The notes: a model not told the origin generated them from the letters alone. Counted from the stretch's first letter, positions 1-7,444 are shown. The stretch is 11,814 nucleotides of DNA from Phycisphaeraceae bacterium (GCA_009827215.1 WUAJ01000053.1:1-11814); one strand, 5' to 3'. Numbers and translations are program-made.

Positions 1-586
1 TGATGGTGATCGTGTGATTTGGGAAGGCGCGGGGGTTCTCGATCGCGTTGCGGATGAGTTGCTTGGTTTCATCTTCGTCGAGTGATTCGAGGCGGAAGAG
101 TGTGGAGCGCGAGATCAGCGCCGAGTTGACGGCGAAGAGCGGGTTCTCTGTCGTTGCGCCGATGAGGGTGATGAGTCCGCGCTCGACATCGGCGAGCAGG
201 ACATCCTGCTGGGATTTGGAGAAGCGATGGATCTCGTCGAGGAAGAGGATCGTGCGTTTGTCTTGGTCGGCGAGGATGCGTGACGCGTCGTCGATGATCT
301 CGCGGATTCGCTTCACCCCAACAGATGCGGCGTTCTCGCGGACGAATCTTCGCGAGGTTGCTTTGGCGATGACCTCGGCGAGGGTGGTCTTTCCGGTGCC
401 GGGGGGGCCGTGGAGGATGACGGAGGTCAGGGTGTCGGCGTCGATCATTCGGCGGAGGAGTTTGCCGGGATCGAGGAGGTGGGTTTGTCCGACGATCTGA
501 TCGAGCGATGCGGGGCGGACACGGACCGCGAGGGGTTCGACGGCTTTGAGTGCCGCGTCTCGGTTCGCTTTCCAGAGATCGTTCAT
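1..586 (-). CDS. rarA: RarA/MgsA replication-associated recombination AAA+ ATPase (C-terminus beyond window)
   Basis: The first 195 codons are present; the 3' part runs off the left edge, so the roughly 420-450-residue family length cannot be checked. Visible AAA+ motifs are Walker A GPPGTGKT (residues 60-67), Walker B ILFLDEIHRF (about 113-122), sensor-1 GATTENP (143-149) and an arginine-finger-like ISRS (158-161). The combination LDEIHRFSKSQQD plus IGATTENP is typical of the RarA/MgsA/WRNIP1 branch and separates it from RuvB and clamp loaders. Family members act at stalled replication forks and interact with SSB. The start at 586 gives the expected short lead-in before the IVGQ motif. No Shine-Dalgarno is seen upstream; instead TACACT sits 6 nt before the ATG. 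It is divergent from the plsC-like gene. Identification is firm; the role in this organism is inferred from the family. Confidence 0.95.
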   Translation of the reverse strand, partial: MNDLWKANRDAALKAVEPLAVRVRPASLDQIVGQTHLLDPGKLLRRMIDADTLTSVILHGPPGTGKTTLAEVIAKATSRRFVRENAASVGVKRIREIIDDASRILADQDKRTILFLDEIHRFSKSQQDVLLADVERGLITLIGATTENPLFAVNSALISRSTLFRLESLDEDETKQLIRNAIENPRAFPNHTITI

Positions 587-592
587 ACGGGA

Positions 593-598
593 AGTGTA
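593..598 (-). promoter_or_regulatory. Putative -10 hexamer of rarA, leaderless arrangement
   Basis: On the minus strand TACACT lies exactly 6 nt before the rarA ATG, so a start site 7 nt downstream of the hexamer would fall on the A of ATG. No purine-rich Shine-Dalgarno lies in between (the spacer is TCCCGT). No recognisable -35 is seen at 16-18 nt spacing, so the call rests on position and on the same pattern at other genes in the window. Confidence 0.4.
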
Positions 599-695
599 CG
601 GGTTTGGAAGGCAGGGAATGATCGCTATTCTGTCCGCTGGGTGGTGATTTTTGAATATTTTGTCAAACAGGAAGGATCACTAGCTTTGCATTTGC

Positions 696-701
696 TAACA
701 T
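696..701 (+). promoter_or_regulatory. Putative -10 hexamer of the plsC-like gene, leaderless arrangement
   Basis: TAACAT ends 7 nt before the ATG at 709, and no Shine-Dalgarno is present in the ATTCCTG that separates them. The surrounding 645-708 stretch is much richer in A+T than the flanking genes, as expected for a promoter in the rarA/plsC divergent gap (587-708). No good -35 is seen at standard spacing. A shifted -10 at CATATT is also possible. Confidence 0.35.
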
Positions 702-708
702 ATTCCTG

Positions 709-1503
709 ATGTCTCCACTCTTTCTAGTTCTGATCGCCGCGGCTTGTGCCGTGGTGGGATTGATGATCGCGGGCGGTCAGCACGGGCGATCAAAGCGTCC
801 GCAAGTTGGTGTCTTCGATGGACTTATGTACCTGATCGGATACCTGTACTCGCGGATTGTGCATCGCGTGGAGTTTGATGTGGAGGAGGGCGCGTTCGAT
901 GATCTGGACGGGCCCTTTATCGTGGTCTGTAATCACACGGCGGGGGTCGATCCGTTCCTGGTCTCGGCGGTGGTTCCGCGGCGGGTTCGGTGGTTGATGG
1001 CTGAGGACATGCGCGTGCGTTGGCTCGCGCCGTTCTGGAACTGGGCCGGGATTATCTTTGTGGCGCGGAATCGGCACGGGCGATCGGGCATGCGTCGCGC
1101 CAAGGCGCACCTGCTTGAGGACGGCATGATCGGGATCTTCCCGGAAGGGAAGATCGAGCGCCCTGCGGGACGGCTGCTGCCGTTTGCGCCGGGGGTTGGT
1201 GTGCTGGTCAAGCGGACGAATGCGAAGGTGCTCCCTGTGGTGATCTCGGGGACCCCTTACACATCGACGGCGTGGGAATCGCTCTGGACTGGGTCCAACG
1301 CTCGCGTGCGAGTGATGAAGCCGATCGATTACAAAGAGATGGGGCTGGGGAACGCGGAGATCGCGCATGATCTGGAGCGTCGTTTCAAGGACTGGACGGG
1401 GTGGGAGCTCGGGGCACGCAAGGGGCATGAGAGTTCGGACACGCAGGCGGACGCAGGGATCATTCATCAGTTCAGTGATGACGACTCACGCGCTATCGCA
1501 TGA
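709..1503 (+). CDS. PlsC-like 1-acylglycerol-3-phosphate O-acyltransferase family protein
   Basis: This 264-residue protein belongs to the LPLAT/PlsC superfamily, which transfers acyl chains from acyl-ACP or acyl-CoA to lysophospholipids or other acceptors at the inner membrane. Residues 4-21 form a hydrophobic N-terminal membrane anchor. The catalytic NH(x)4D motif is NHTAGVD (H76, D81), and the phosphate-binding FPEG motif is at 144-147, followed by K148. A VARNR segment (118-122) fits block II of the family. The polar C-terminal tail (about 235-264) has no recognised motif. Length and motif spacing fit PlsC, but the acceptor could be something other than lysophosphatidate (ornithine lipid or hopanoid relatives share the motifs), so no symbol is assigned. 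It stands alone, divergent from rarA, and its stop is 8 bp from the stop of the opposing TPR-peptidase gene. Confidence 0.88.
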   Translation: MSPLFLVLIAAACAVVGLMIAGGQHGRSKRPQVGVFDGLMYLIGYLYSRIVHRVEFDVEEGAFDDLDGPFIVVCNHTAGVDPFLVSAVVPRRVRWLMAEDMRVRWLAPFWNWAGIIFVARNRHGRSGMRRAKAHLLEDGMIGIFPEGKIERPAGRLLPFAPGVGVLVKRTNAKVLPVVISGTPYTSTAWESLWTGSNARVRVMKPIDYKEMGLGNAEIAHDLERRFKDWTGWELGARKGHESSDTQADAGIIHQFSDDDSRAIA

Positions 1504-1511
1504 ACGAAACT

Positions 1512-4172
1512 TCAACTATCTGTTAACTTGAGCAGCGCTTCGAGACGCTGTTTGTGTATGTCGCGATCGGGTTCGATTTCGATGAGCGCTTCGAGTTGGT
1601 GTTGTGCGTTGTCGTAGTTCTCGATCAGCAGCGCCATGCGTGCGGCTTGCTCCCTTGTTGGTGCGTCGAAGGGCGCAATGCGTGTGGCGCGGATCGCTTT
1701 GTCGAATGCTCGTTCGTGCTCTCCGATCATCGCGTAGAGCTCGGCGAGTTGGTTTGCGTAGGCGGTGGTGTGGACTTCGCGTGCGTCGAGGTATTCGAGG
1801 TGGGGGATCGCGAGTGCTTGCTCGTCTGGGGATTCGGACGCGAGGTAGTGGCGCGCGAGCCGTTTGTGAGGCATCTCGTCTTCAGGACGCACGAGGATGG
1901 TGGTCTTGAGGAGCTGGAGCTGCTCGTTACTGAGTTGATCGCCTTCGATCGCGAGCGCGATCCCGAGTCGGAGGTTGAGCAGGTCGGGGTGGTCGGGGTA
2001 CTGCTCAAGCAAGTCGTCGAGCTCGTTGAGTTTCGGGAGTCCCGCGGCGGGGTCGCCGAGGAGTTCATCGAGGGGCGGGAGATCGTTTGGGCGCAGGAGT
2101 CCACGCGAGCGGAGGTCCTCGCGTGCCCACTGTGTGAACAGATCCATGAACTCGGGCTGTGAGAGATTGAGGACCTGCTCGAAAGCTTCAGGCGCTGAGC
2201 GTCCGGTCGCGGAGCTGTCCATGATGTCGCGGGGCGCGGTGGGTCCGAAGCGCTCGACGATGAACTCGAACATCCACGCGCCTTGGGCATAGGCGAGCGC
2301 TCGGTCGGTGGGTTTCTCTGGACGCACGAACGCGATGTTGATCGAGTCGAGATCAAACAGCTCATCGTTCTGCACGGCATTGGTCAGAAGCGACCACTGC
2401 GACTGATCGCGCGGCGCATCCTCATTGAATACGGCGTTCGCTTCGGTCATCCAGTGGATCACACGGTTGCGCGTGCGCGAGAGGTTGACGGTGTGCGTGT
2501 ATTCATGCTGGAGGACGCGCGCCCAGTCGTAGTGTCCGACTTTGGACTTGGGTCCTTCGCGTGGGGACTCGAACGCGATAACTGGTCCTGTTGACGCGGC
2601 CATGGTGTGGATGTGCGGCATGCCTCCGATGCGCACGGCGAACCATTCGTGGTTGGGCATGAGCTCGATGATGGTTTTGTCTTTTGGTTCGTGGTTCATC
2701 CCGCCAGGAAGATCGGAGCTGACACGCTCGTGGATCGCTTCGAGGATCTGAGGCATCTCGCGCGCCAGCAGCTCATCAGGTCCCGCTTTGTAGCGGATGA
2801 TGAAATGTTCGGACTCGATGGTCTCGTAGGTCGCGAGCTCGGTGAGGAGTCGCAGTGAGTTCTGCGCGCGGAGGTTGAAGGGGTCGAGCTTGATCGCTTC
2901 GGTCAGCGCTTCACGGGCGGCTATATCTTTCCCGGCTTGCACGAGCATGAGTCCGAGTTGCAGCCGTGGTTCACCCCAGTTGGGCGCGAGCTGGATTGCT
3001 CGTCGGAGGATTTCCGCGGCGTAGGTGTACTGGCGGTATTCTGCGAGCGTCTTTCCGACCCACACGGCGGCGGTGGGGGAGTCGGGGAATAGTTCGTTGT
3101 ATTTGTTGAGCAGTCTGTTGGTTGAGGAGATTCTGTATCCGGCGGCAGCCGCGGATGCTTCGAGTGCGAGGAGTGTGGGGTGGTTTGGGTACTTTGCGAG
3201 TGCTGGATCGAGCGCCATCTCTGCGCCTTGGGGGTCCTTGCGGCGCAGGGCGATTCGGGCGCGGATGATGGCGCCGCCGATGGAAACTCCTGGAGTTTGG
3301 TCTTCTGCGTTTTGCTCGGTGCTCGACGCGACTTCGTCGAGGGTCTTTGCGAGACGCTCTGCGTTGTCGAAGTCGAACCCATCCACGGCGATGTGTCCCA
3401 GCAGGAGCATGGGATCAGCGGCTCGCGGATTGAGACGCAACGCTTCGATCGCGGCGGTGTGCGCTTCTCCGAGGTTGTGGTGCTCGTAGAGGAGTTGGGC
3501 TTCGGTGCTGCGGATGCGCCAGTCCAGACGATCAATGCGATCGCGTGCGATCCCGAGGAGTGCTTGGATCGCTTCGTAGTCCGCTTTGGCGCTGACGGCT
3601 GGGGCGCGGAGGCGCGTCAGCTTGATCAATGCTTCGCTACCGATCGCGAGTTGTCCTGCGTCGTCGATGGTCTCTGAGGCGAGCGTGTTCTCGATACCTT
3701 CGAGCAGAGCTATTGCCTCATCAACGCGTCCGAGCAGTTCGTAGGCTGAGGCGCGGATGAAGTTGCTTTCGATGGTTGTGGTCTCGACCTGTTCGATGAG
3801 ATCGAGTGCGTTCTGCGCATTGCCTTGGTTCAGTTGAGCGATCGCTCGGCGGATCGGTGATGTGTTTGGGTTGTCGAAGATTGGGTTGCTGTAGTCGTGA
3901 AGATCCAACGCGATTTGGGAATTGAGCGCTGGGTTGTTGAGGTCTTCGAGGATCCATTGGCCGTGGAGGACGCGGAGGGTGGCGCGTTCGTCTTCGGTCA
4001 GGAAGTCCGCGTTGATGCGCTCAAGCACGGCTCGGATTGTTTGCTCGCGCGATTGTTCGTCGGGCTCGGCGAGTCTGACCGCGCGGTCTTTGGGATCAAC
4101 TGGCTCGATCGGCTGGGCGAACGATGTCCCAGCGATGAACGTGAGCAGCGCCAGAGAGAATCGTGGACTCAT
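1512..4172 (-). CDS. Exported TPR protein with gluzincin (peptidase MA-like) zinc-protease domain
   Basis: The 886-residue protein begins with a signal peptide (residues 1-19, likely cleavage SFA|Q). Residues about 105-445 are TPR-type helical repeats; clear examples are near 235-255, 385-400 and 415-435. A central domain (about 448-690) carries HEYTH (556-560), 16 residues, then E577 in WMTEANAVF, which matches the peptidase-MA/gluzincin pattern HExxH...E. More TPR-like repeats follow (about 715-880, for example 805-835 and 840-870). It is expected to be a periplasmic or surface zinc peptidase with protein-interaction repeats; the substrate is unknown. An in-frame start exists 90 bp upstream (4262), but it would place 30 non-signal residues before the signal peptide and overlap the preceding gene by 94 bp. 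The chosen ATG overlaps that gene's TGA as ATGA, indicating translational coupling. In WMTEANA an Ala-containing variant replaces the common WLSEGLA; the zinc ligands are intact. Confidence 0.85.
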   Translation of the reverse strand: MSPRFSLALLTFIAGTSFAQPIEPVDPKDRAVRLAEPDEQSREQTIRAVLERINADFLTEDERATLRVLHGQWILEDLNNPALNSQIALDLHDYSNPIFDNPNTSPIRRAIAQLNQGNAQNALDLIEQVETTTIESNFIRASAYELLGRVDEAIALLEGIENTLASETIDDAGQLAIGSEALIKLTRLRAPAVSAKADYEAIQALLGIARDRIDRLDWRIRSTEAQLLYEHHNLGEAHTAAIEALRLNPRAADPMLLLGHIAVDGFDFDNAERLAKTLDEVASSTEQNAEDQTPGVSIGGAIIRARIALRRKDPQGAEMALDPALAKYPNHPTLLALEASAAAAGYRISSTNRLLNKYNELFPDSPTAAVWVGKTLAEYRQYTYAAEILRRAIQLAPNWGEPRLQLGLMLVQAGKDIAAREALTEAIKLDPFNLRAQNSLRLLTELATYETIESEHFIIRYKAGPDELLAREMPQILEAIHERVSSDLPGGMNHEPKDKTIIELMPNHEWFAVRIGGMPHIHTMAASTGPVIAFESPREGPKSKVGHYDWARVLQHEYTHTVNLSRTRNRVIHWMTEANAVFNEDAPRDQSQWSLLTNAVQNDELFDLDSINIAFVRPEKPTDRALAYAQGAWMFEFIVERFGPTAPRDIMDSSATGRSAPEAFEQVLNLSQPEFMDLFTQWAREDLRSRGLLRPNDLPPLDELLGDPAAGLPKLNELDDLLEQYPDHPDLLNLRLGIALAIEGDQLSNEQLQLLKTTILVRPEDEMPHKRLARHYLASESPDEQALAIPHLEYLDAREVHTTAYANQLAELYAMIGEHERAFDKAIRATRIAPFDAPTREQAARMALLIENYDNAQHQLEALIEIEPDRDIHKQRLEALLKLTDS

Positions 4173-5062
4173 GGGGATTGCTCGTTGAGCTTTTCTTGGA
4201 GGACTTGAGTGCTCTGTTCGAGCTGCTGTTGTTCTTGTTGAGCTTGTGCTTCGCCTCTCCATTCGGAGATGTGCGTGCGCCAGCCGGATTCTTCGGGTGG
4301 AGTCGTGGTGTCGAAGAGCTTTTCGTCGAGCGTGATGTTTGTTTTGACATCGAAGAGTTGAACGATCTGCAGGTCTCCTGTCCAGTCGGATTTGACATAG
4401 AGCATGGGGAGCAGGGTGTCCTTATCGAACCAGATGCGGACCCATTCCCAGTCGTCTTCGACATTGGTGCCTGGTTTCGGGGTGAGCTTGATCTGCTGAG
4501 CGCCTTCGACGGTGGGCGCGAGGAACGAGAGCTCGGGGAAGTCGGGGTGGTCCATGAGTCCGGCTTCGTGATCGTGGAGCTCGATGTTGTAGGACTCGAA
4601 GACGCGATCGGTGTTGCGTCCCAGCGAGACCCAGAACGGGGCTTCGCGCATGAGCTCCATCGGATCGAGCTCCTGATCCGCGGCGACGAGCTCGCGCTTG
4701 TTGAACTGCATCTGATCTGGGAGACGCTCGACGAACCAGCGTCCATCGAATATGTAGTGCTCACGGATGTCTTCTTGGCGGTCGTCGATCTCGAGTAGGT
4801 TGAATCGCACGGCGTAGTCGCGGTGCTCCTCGTTGTACTGATCATCGCGGAGCGTGCGGAGGTACAGTTCGCCGAGGCGCTTTTGGAGATCGGACTCGAG
4901 CGCCTGGATGACGGTGTACTGGACATCGCCGGTGAGGGAGTTGATCTTGGTGTCTTGGTATGCGAGTTTGTCCATGAACGCTCGCGCGGGATCGACCTGA
5001 GGGGTCGAATCGGCGGCGGGCTGGAACGCGAGTGCGGTTGCGATGAGCAGGGCGTGGAGCAA
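4169..5062 (-). CDS. LolA-like outer-membrane lipoprotein carrier family protein
   Basis: The 297-residue protein starts with a short hydrophobic leader (residues 1-12, probable cleavage near ALA|F) and lacks membrane segments after it. The body resembles LolA/LolB-fold proteins: an N-terminal helix with DKLAYQDTKINSLTGDVQY (about 31-49), then alternating strands with paired aromatics such as YIFDGRWFVERLPD (about 103-116), and a late segment in which a metal- or lipid-independent barrel half ends in WVRIWFDKDTLLPMLYV (about 207-223). Such proteins move or bind lipoproteins or lipids in the periplasm. The assignment is from fold-like pattern, not from a decisive motif. A Gln-rich coiled C-terminus (about 270-297) is unusual for LolA. 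The start is TTG, the only usable one upstream of the leader, preceded by GAGG with 6 nt spacing. It is coupled to the next gene by an ATGA overlap, suggesting that the two proteins act together in the envelope. Confidence 0.6.
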   Translation of the reverse strand: MLHALLIATALAFQPAADSTPQVDPARAFMDKLAYQDTKINSLTGDVQYTVIQALESDLQKRLGELYLRTLRDDQYNEEHRDYAVRFNLLEIDDRQEDIREHYIFDGRWFVERLPDQMQFNKRELVAADQELDPMELMREAPFWVSLGRNTDRVFESYNIELHDHEAGLMDHPDFPELSFLAPTVEGAQQIKLTPKPGTNVEDDWEWVRIWFDKDTLLPMLYVKSDWTGDLQIVQLFDVKTNITLDEKLFDTTTPPEESGWRTHISEWRGEAQAQQEQQQLEQSTQVLQEKLNEQSP

Positions 5063-5068
5063 GGCAGA

Positions 5069-5072
5069 CCTC
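5069..5072 (-). promoter_or_regulatory. Shine-Dalgarno supporting the TTG start of the LolA-like gene
   Basis: On the minus strand GAGG (within AACGAGG) stands 6 nt before the TTG at 5062. No in-frame ATG or GTG lies upstream, and the first internal ATG (codon 30) would delete the leader peptide, so this site decides the start. The rest of the 87-bp gap up to ruvX (5063-5149) shows no convincing promoter or terminator. Confidence 0.5.
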
Positions 5073-5149
5073 GTTACTAGGCAAGAGTTCCTACATGGTA
5101 TTCAACGCGTGAACCGCTGAATTGTTGCATTACTGACGATGTACGACCA

Positions 5150-5602
5150 TTATGACGGATTCAGCGTGTCGATAGTGGCATCTGGGTCACTCAGGTACAA
5201 CTCCGCGATCGCGGCGGCGGCGATCGCGTCTCGGCGTTTCTTCTTCTGCTTGTGCGTCAGTCCGGTCTGGGACATCTTGGAATCCGCGGCGACGGAGGTC
5301 CGGCGCTCATCGACGAGGATGATGGATCGATTGGTGAGGGCCGCGAGACGCTGCGCGAAATCTTTGACCAGCTTGGCGCGAGGGCCGACTGAGTCGTCCA
5401 TGTTGAGGGGGAGTCCGATGAGGATCTCGCAGTCGCTTGGTTCGGATGCGATTTCTCTCGCGAGTGCTTCGAGCAGACGCTTCCCTTCGTCGTGGTCGAT
5501 GGGGACTTCGATGAGTCCGTCGGGGGAGGCTATGCTGGTGATCCGATCGGCGCGTGCGAGTCCGGTCCGTTGGTCACCAAGATCGATCGCGAGGATGCGC
5601 AT
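5150..5602 (-). CDS. ruvX: RuvX/YqgF-type RNase H-fold nuclease (putative Holliday junction resolvase)
   Basis: At 150 residues it has the normal family length. Visible family motifs are AIDLGDQRTGLA (residues 5-16, catalytic D7), LIGLPLNMDDSVG (61-73), ILVDERRTSVAA (95-106, conserved E99) and the C-terminal RRDAIAAAAIAELYL (123-137, acidic D125). YqgF-family proteins are RNase H-like nucleases linked to pre-16S rRNA 5'-end maturation and, in some bacteria, to Holliday junction resolution; which role applies here cannot be told from sequence. The basic run KQKKKRR (118-124) just before D125 is a likely nucleic-acid contact. It lies 27 bp downstream of the guanylyltransferase gene on the same strand. 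No Shine-Dalgarno is seen; TACACT lies 5 nt before the ATG. Confidence 0.93.
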   Translation of the reverse strand: MRILAIDLGDQRTGLARADRITSIASPDGLIEVPIDHDEGKRLLEALAREIASEPSDCEILIGLPLNMDDSVGPRAKLVKDFAQRLAALTNRSIILVDERRTSVAADSKMSQTGLTHKQKKKRRDAIAAAAIAELYLSDPDATIDTLNPS

Positions 5603-5607
5603 GGATA

Positions 5608-5613
5608 AGTGTA
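5608..5613 (-). promoter_or_regulatory. Putative internal -10 hexamer for ruvX, leaderless arrangement
   Basis: TACACT, the same hexamer as at rarA, ends 5 nt before the ruvX ATG inside the 27-bp gap after the guanylyltransferase stop. There is no Shine-Dalgarno in the gap. This would be an internal promoter of the gene cluster. No -35 match is evident, so a chance match is possible. Confidence 0.3.
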
Positions 5614-5629
5614 TGGCTGGGTTGGAGCT

Positions 5630-6739
5630 TTACTTGAGCTCTGCTTGCAGTTCCTGATGGAGCTTCTTGATGTCCTGGGCGCGGTCCTTGGGGATGACCA
5701 GGGTCGCGCGGTCGGTGCGGACGATGATGAGGTCGTCGCATCCGACGAGGGCGATGGTGTGGTCCTTGTCGGAGGCGCCTTCTCCGATGACGATGTTGCC
5801 TTTGGAGTCGTGGGAGGCGAGGTTGATGCCAACAGTTCGGTTGTCGTCCGCGTCGGGTTTGATGGTCTCGGCGTAGCTCGGCCAGGACCCCACATCGAGC
5901 CAGGTGATGTCCATTTTGACGCCGACGATTGTAACATCCTTCGCGGAGTTGGCGGGTTCCATGATCCCGAAGTCCACGGAGGTCTTTTCGAGGCGCGGAT
6001 AGATGTCGTCGAGGACCTGCTGCTGCTTGGGTGTTCCCCACGCGTCAATGAGCGCGTCGATGTGCTCGGCGTTGGTGGGCATGTAGCGGCGGTAGAGATC
6101 GAGGAAGGTCTTGGCGTGGAACACAAACATCCCGGCGTTCCAGTCGTAGCGACCTGAAGCGAGGTATGCCTCCGCTTTTTCGAGCGGTGGTTTTTCAACG
6201 AAGCGGGAGACTTCGAAGGCTTGTCCTTCGGTGCCTTCTATAGCTTTGCCTTGCTCGATGTAGCCGTAGCCTGTTGCGGGGTGGTCTGGTTTGATCCCGA
6301 AGGTGACGAGGCGTGATGAGTCTTCCTCGACGAGCTTGTATCCGAGGTCCATCGATTGGTTGAAGACATCCGCGGGCTCGATGAGCTGATCGGCAGTGAG
6401 GACGGAGAACACGGCGTCGGGGTCTTCTTTGGAGAACACGGCAGCCGCGAACGCGACGGCGTTGACGGTGTCGCGTGGTTGGGGCTCTCCGAGGATGCGG
6501 TCCTTGGTGAAGCTGGTGAGTGATTCGAGGATCTGATCGGTGTAGCGCGCGCCGGTGCAGATGTATTGTCTGTTTTGCGGGACGAGTCCTTCGAGACGAT
6601 CCGCGGCGAGCTTGAGCAGCGATGCGCGCGAGCCGTCGGGCTGGTGGATGAAGTCGATGAGTTGTTTGGGTTGTCCGTCGCGGGACATCGGCCAGAGTCT
6701 GGTGCCGGAGCCGCCGGCCATGATCATCGCGTAACGCAT
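5630..6739 (-). CDS. manC: Mannose-1-phosphate guanylyltransferase (monofunctional, no isomerase domain)
   Basis: The 369-residue enzyme is expected to make GDP-mannose from mannose-1-phosphate and GTP in the cytoplasm, supplying glycan and lipid glycosylation. The nucleotide-binding signature GGSGTRLWPMSR is at 9-20, followed by PKQ (24-26). FVEKPP (180-185), WNAGMFVF (200-207), SVDFGIME (254-261) and TWLDVGSW (279-286) all match the GMP family. The C-terminal cupin (mannose-6-phosphate isomerase) domain of bifunctional ManC/AlgA is absent; the protein ends with the short left-handed-helix-like region. Departures from the usual motifs are LTADQLI (114-120) where P[AS]DHxI is common, and QPRDTVNA (87-94) where GRNTAPA is common. 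A related sugar-1-phosphate specificity is therefore not excluded. It lies 33 bp after ruvA, with an AAGGA ribosome site. Confidence 0.85.
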   Translation of the reverse strand: MRYAMIMAGGSGTRLWPMSRDGQPKQLIDFIHQPDGSRASLLKLAADRLEGLVPQNRQYICTGARYTDQILESLTSFTKDRILGEPQPRDTVNAVAFAAAVFSKEDPDAVFSVLTADQLIEPADVFNQSMDLGYKLVEEDSSRLVTFGIKPDHPATGYGYIEQGKAIEGTEGQAFEVSRFVEKPPLEKAEAYLASGRYDWNAGMFVFHAKTFLDLYRRYMPTNAEHIDALIDAWGTPKQQQVLDDIYPRLEKTSVDFGIMEPANSAKDVTIVGVKMDITWLDVGSWPSYAETIKPDADDNRTVGINLASHDSKGNIVIGEGASDKDHTIALVGCDDLIIVRTDRATLVIPKDRAQDIKKLHQELQAELK

Positions 6740-6748
6740 AGTGGGGAT

Positions 6749-6753
6749 TCCTT
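6749..6753 (-). promoter_or_regulatory. Ribosome binding site of manC
   Basis: AAGGA on the minus strand ends 9 nt before the ATG at 6739, in the 33-bp gap after the ruvA stop. It supports translation of manC from a transcript shared with ruvA, in contrast to the genes here that lack any Shine-Dalgarno. Confidence 0.5.
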
Positions 6754-6772
6754 GGGAGGACGATCGGATGGA

Positions 6773-7444
6773 TTACCCGCCCGCGAAGACGGCTTGGACA
6801 ATGGTATCTGTATCGGCGTCCTGACCTGTGCGGGACAGCGCGATCTCGACCTTTCTCGCGGCTTCTGGGCGGGTTTCTCCCAGTGACATGAGGGCCGCGA
6901 CGGCTTCGGCGGCGGGTCCGGAGCTGAAGGTGGGCTCGATGAGCGATCGGGATTGTGTGGTGCCTTGGACGATCGCGTCTCCGGCGAACTGCTCGACCTT
7001 CCCGGTGAGCTCGGCGATGATGGTCTCGGCGGTGCGTTTGCCGATCTCTGGGAGCTTGGTGAGGGATTTGGCGTCTTTGGTGATGATGAAGGACGCGATG
7101 GTGGAGGGGGGCTCGGTGAGGGCTCGGAGTGCTTTTTTGGTCCCGACGCCTTTGACGGAGGTGAAGGTCTCGAAGAAGGCGCGTTCGTCGGCGGATCCGA
7201 ATCCGATGAGGCGCGGGATGAAGCTGGTGCCTTGTCCCTGCGCTTCCAGGAGCGTGCGGGTGTGGAGGGTGATGGTGGTGCCAAGGTTTTGTTCGAGGGT
7301 GTCGGCGAGGTAGACGGGGATGAGTGCTTCGATCGCGAGGCCTTCGATGAATCCGGCGGCGGAACCACCCCCTGGAACGAGGGTCGCGATGGGGATCGAC
7401 TGGCGGCTGATGGATTCGAGTGTTGCGGACAAGCGGGTGATCAT
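6773..7444 (-). CDS. ruvA: RuvA, Holliday junction branch-migration DNA-binding subunit (divergent)
   Basis: RuvA tetramers bind Holliday junctions and load the RuvB motor. With the start at 7444 the protein has 223 residues, close to the usual about 200. The two helix-hairpin-helix motifs are plain: FTSVKGVGTKKALRAL (94-109) and LPEIGKRTAETIIAEL (131-146). A C-terminal domain III (about 176-223; AAEAVAALMSLGETRPEA) is the RuvB-contacting part. The N-terminal OB domain is poorly conserved and contains a long loop. The segment before LIGF reads TSFIPR where E. coli has REDAQL, so the acidic-pin pair E55/D56 is not present. An upstream in-frame ATG (7543) would add 33 residues before the typical MI-R-L opening and overlap the divergent dehydratase gene, so it was rejected. 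TATGCT stands 6 nt before the chosen ATG, with no Shine-Dalgarno. Confidence 0.88.
   Translation of the reverse strand: MITRLSATLESISRQSIPIATLVPGGGSAAGFIEGLAIEALIPVYLADTLEQNLGTTITLHTRTLLEAQGQGTSFIPRLIGFGSADERAFFETFTSVKGVGTKKALRALTEPPSTIASFIITKDAKSLTKLPEIGKRTAETIIAELTGKVEQFAGDAIVQGTTQSRSLIEPTFSSGPAAEAVAALMSLGETRPEAARKVEIALSRTGQDADTDTIVQAVFAGG

Noticed and set aside
48..709. Plus-strand open frames over rarA and the divergent gap
   Set aside because: The minus strand encodes unmistakable RarA; the plus frames have Ser/Arg-rich or no recognisable content.
790..1467. Long open frames antisense to the plsC-like gene
   Set aside because: Arg/His/Pro-rich translations without motifs, typical of antisense frames in high-GC coding DNA; the plus-strand gene has full catalytic motifs.
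4173..4262. 30-residue upstream extension of the TPR-peptidase gene
   Set aside because: The extension precedes a clear signal peptide and overlaps the LolA-like gene by 94 bp; the ATGA-coupled ATG at 4172 is far better.
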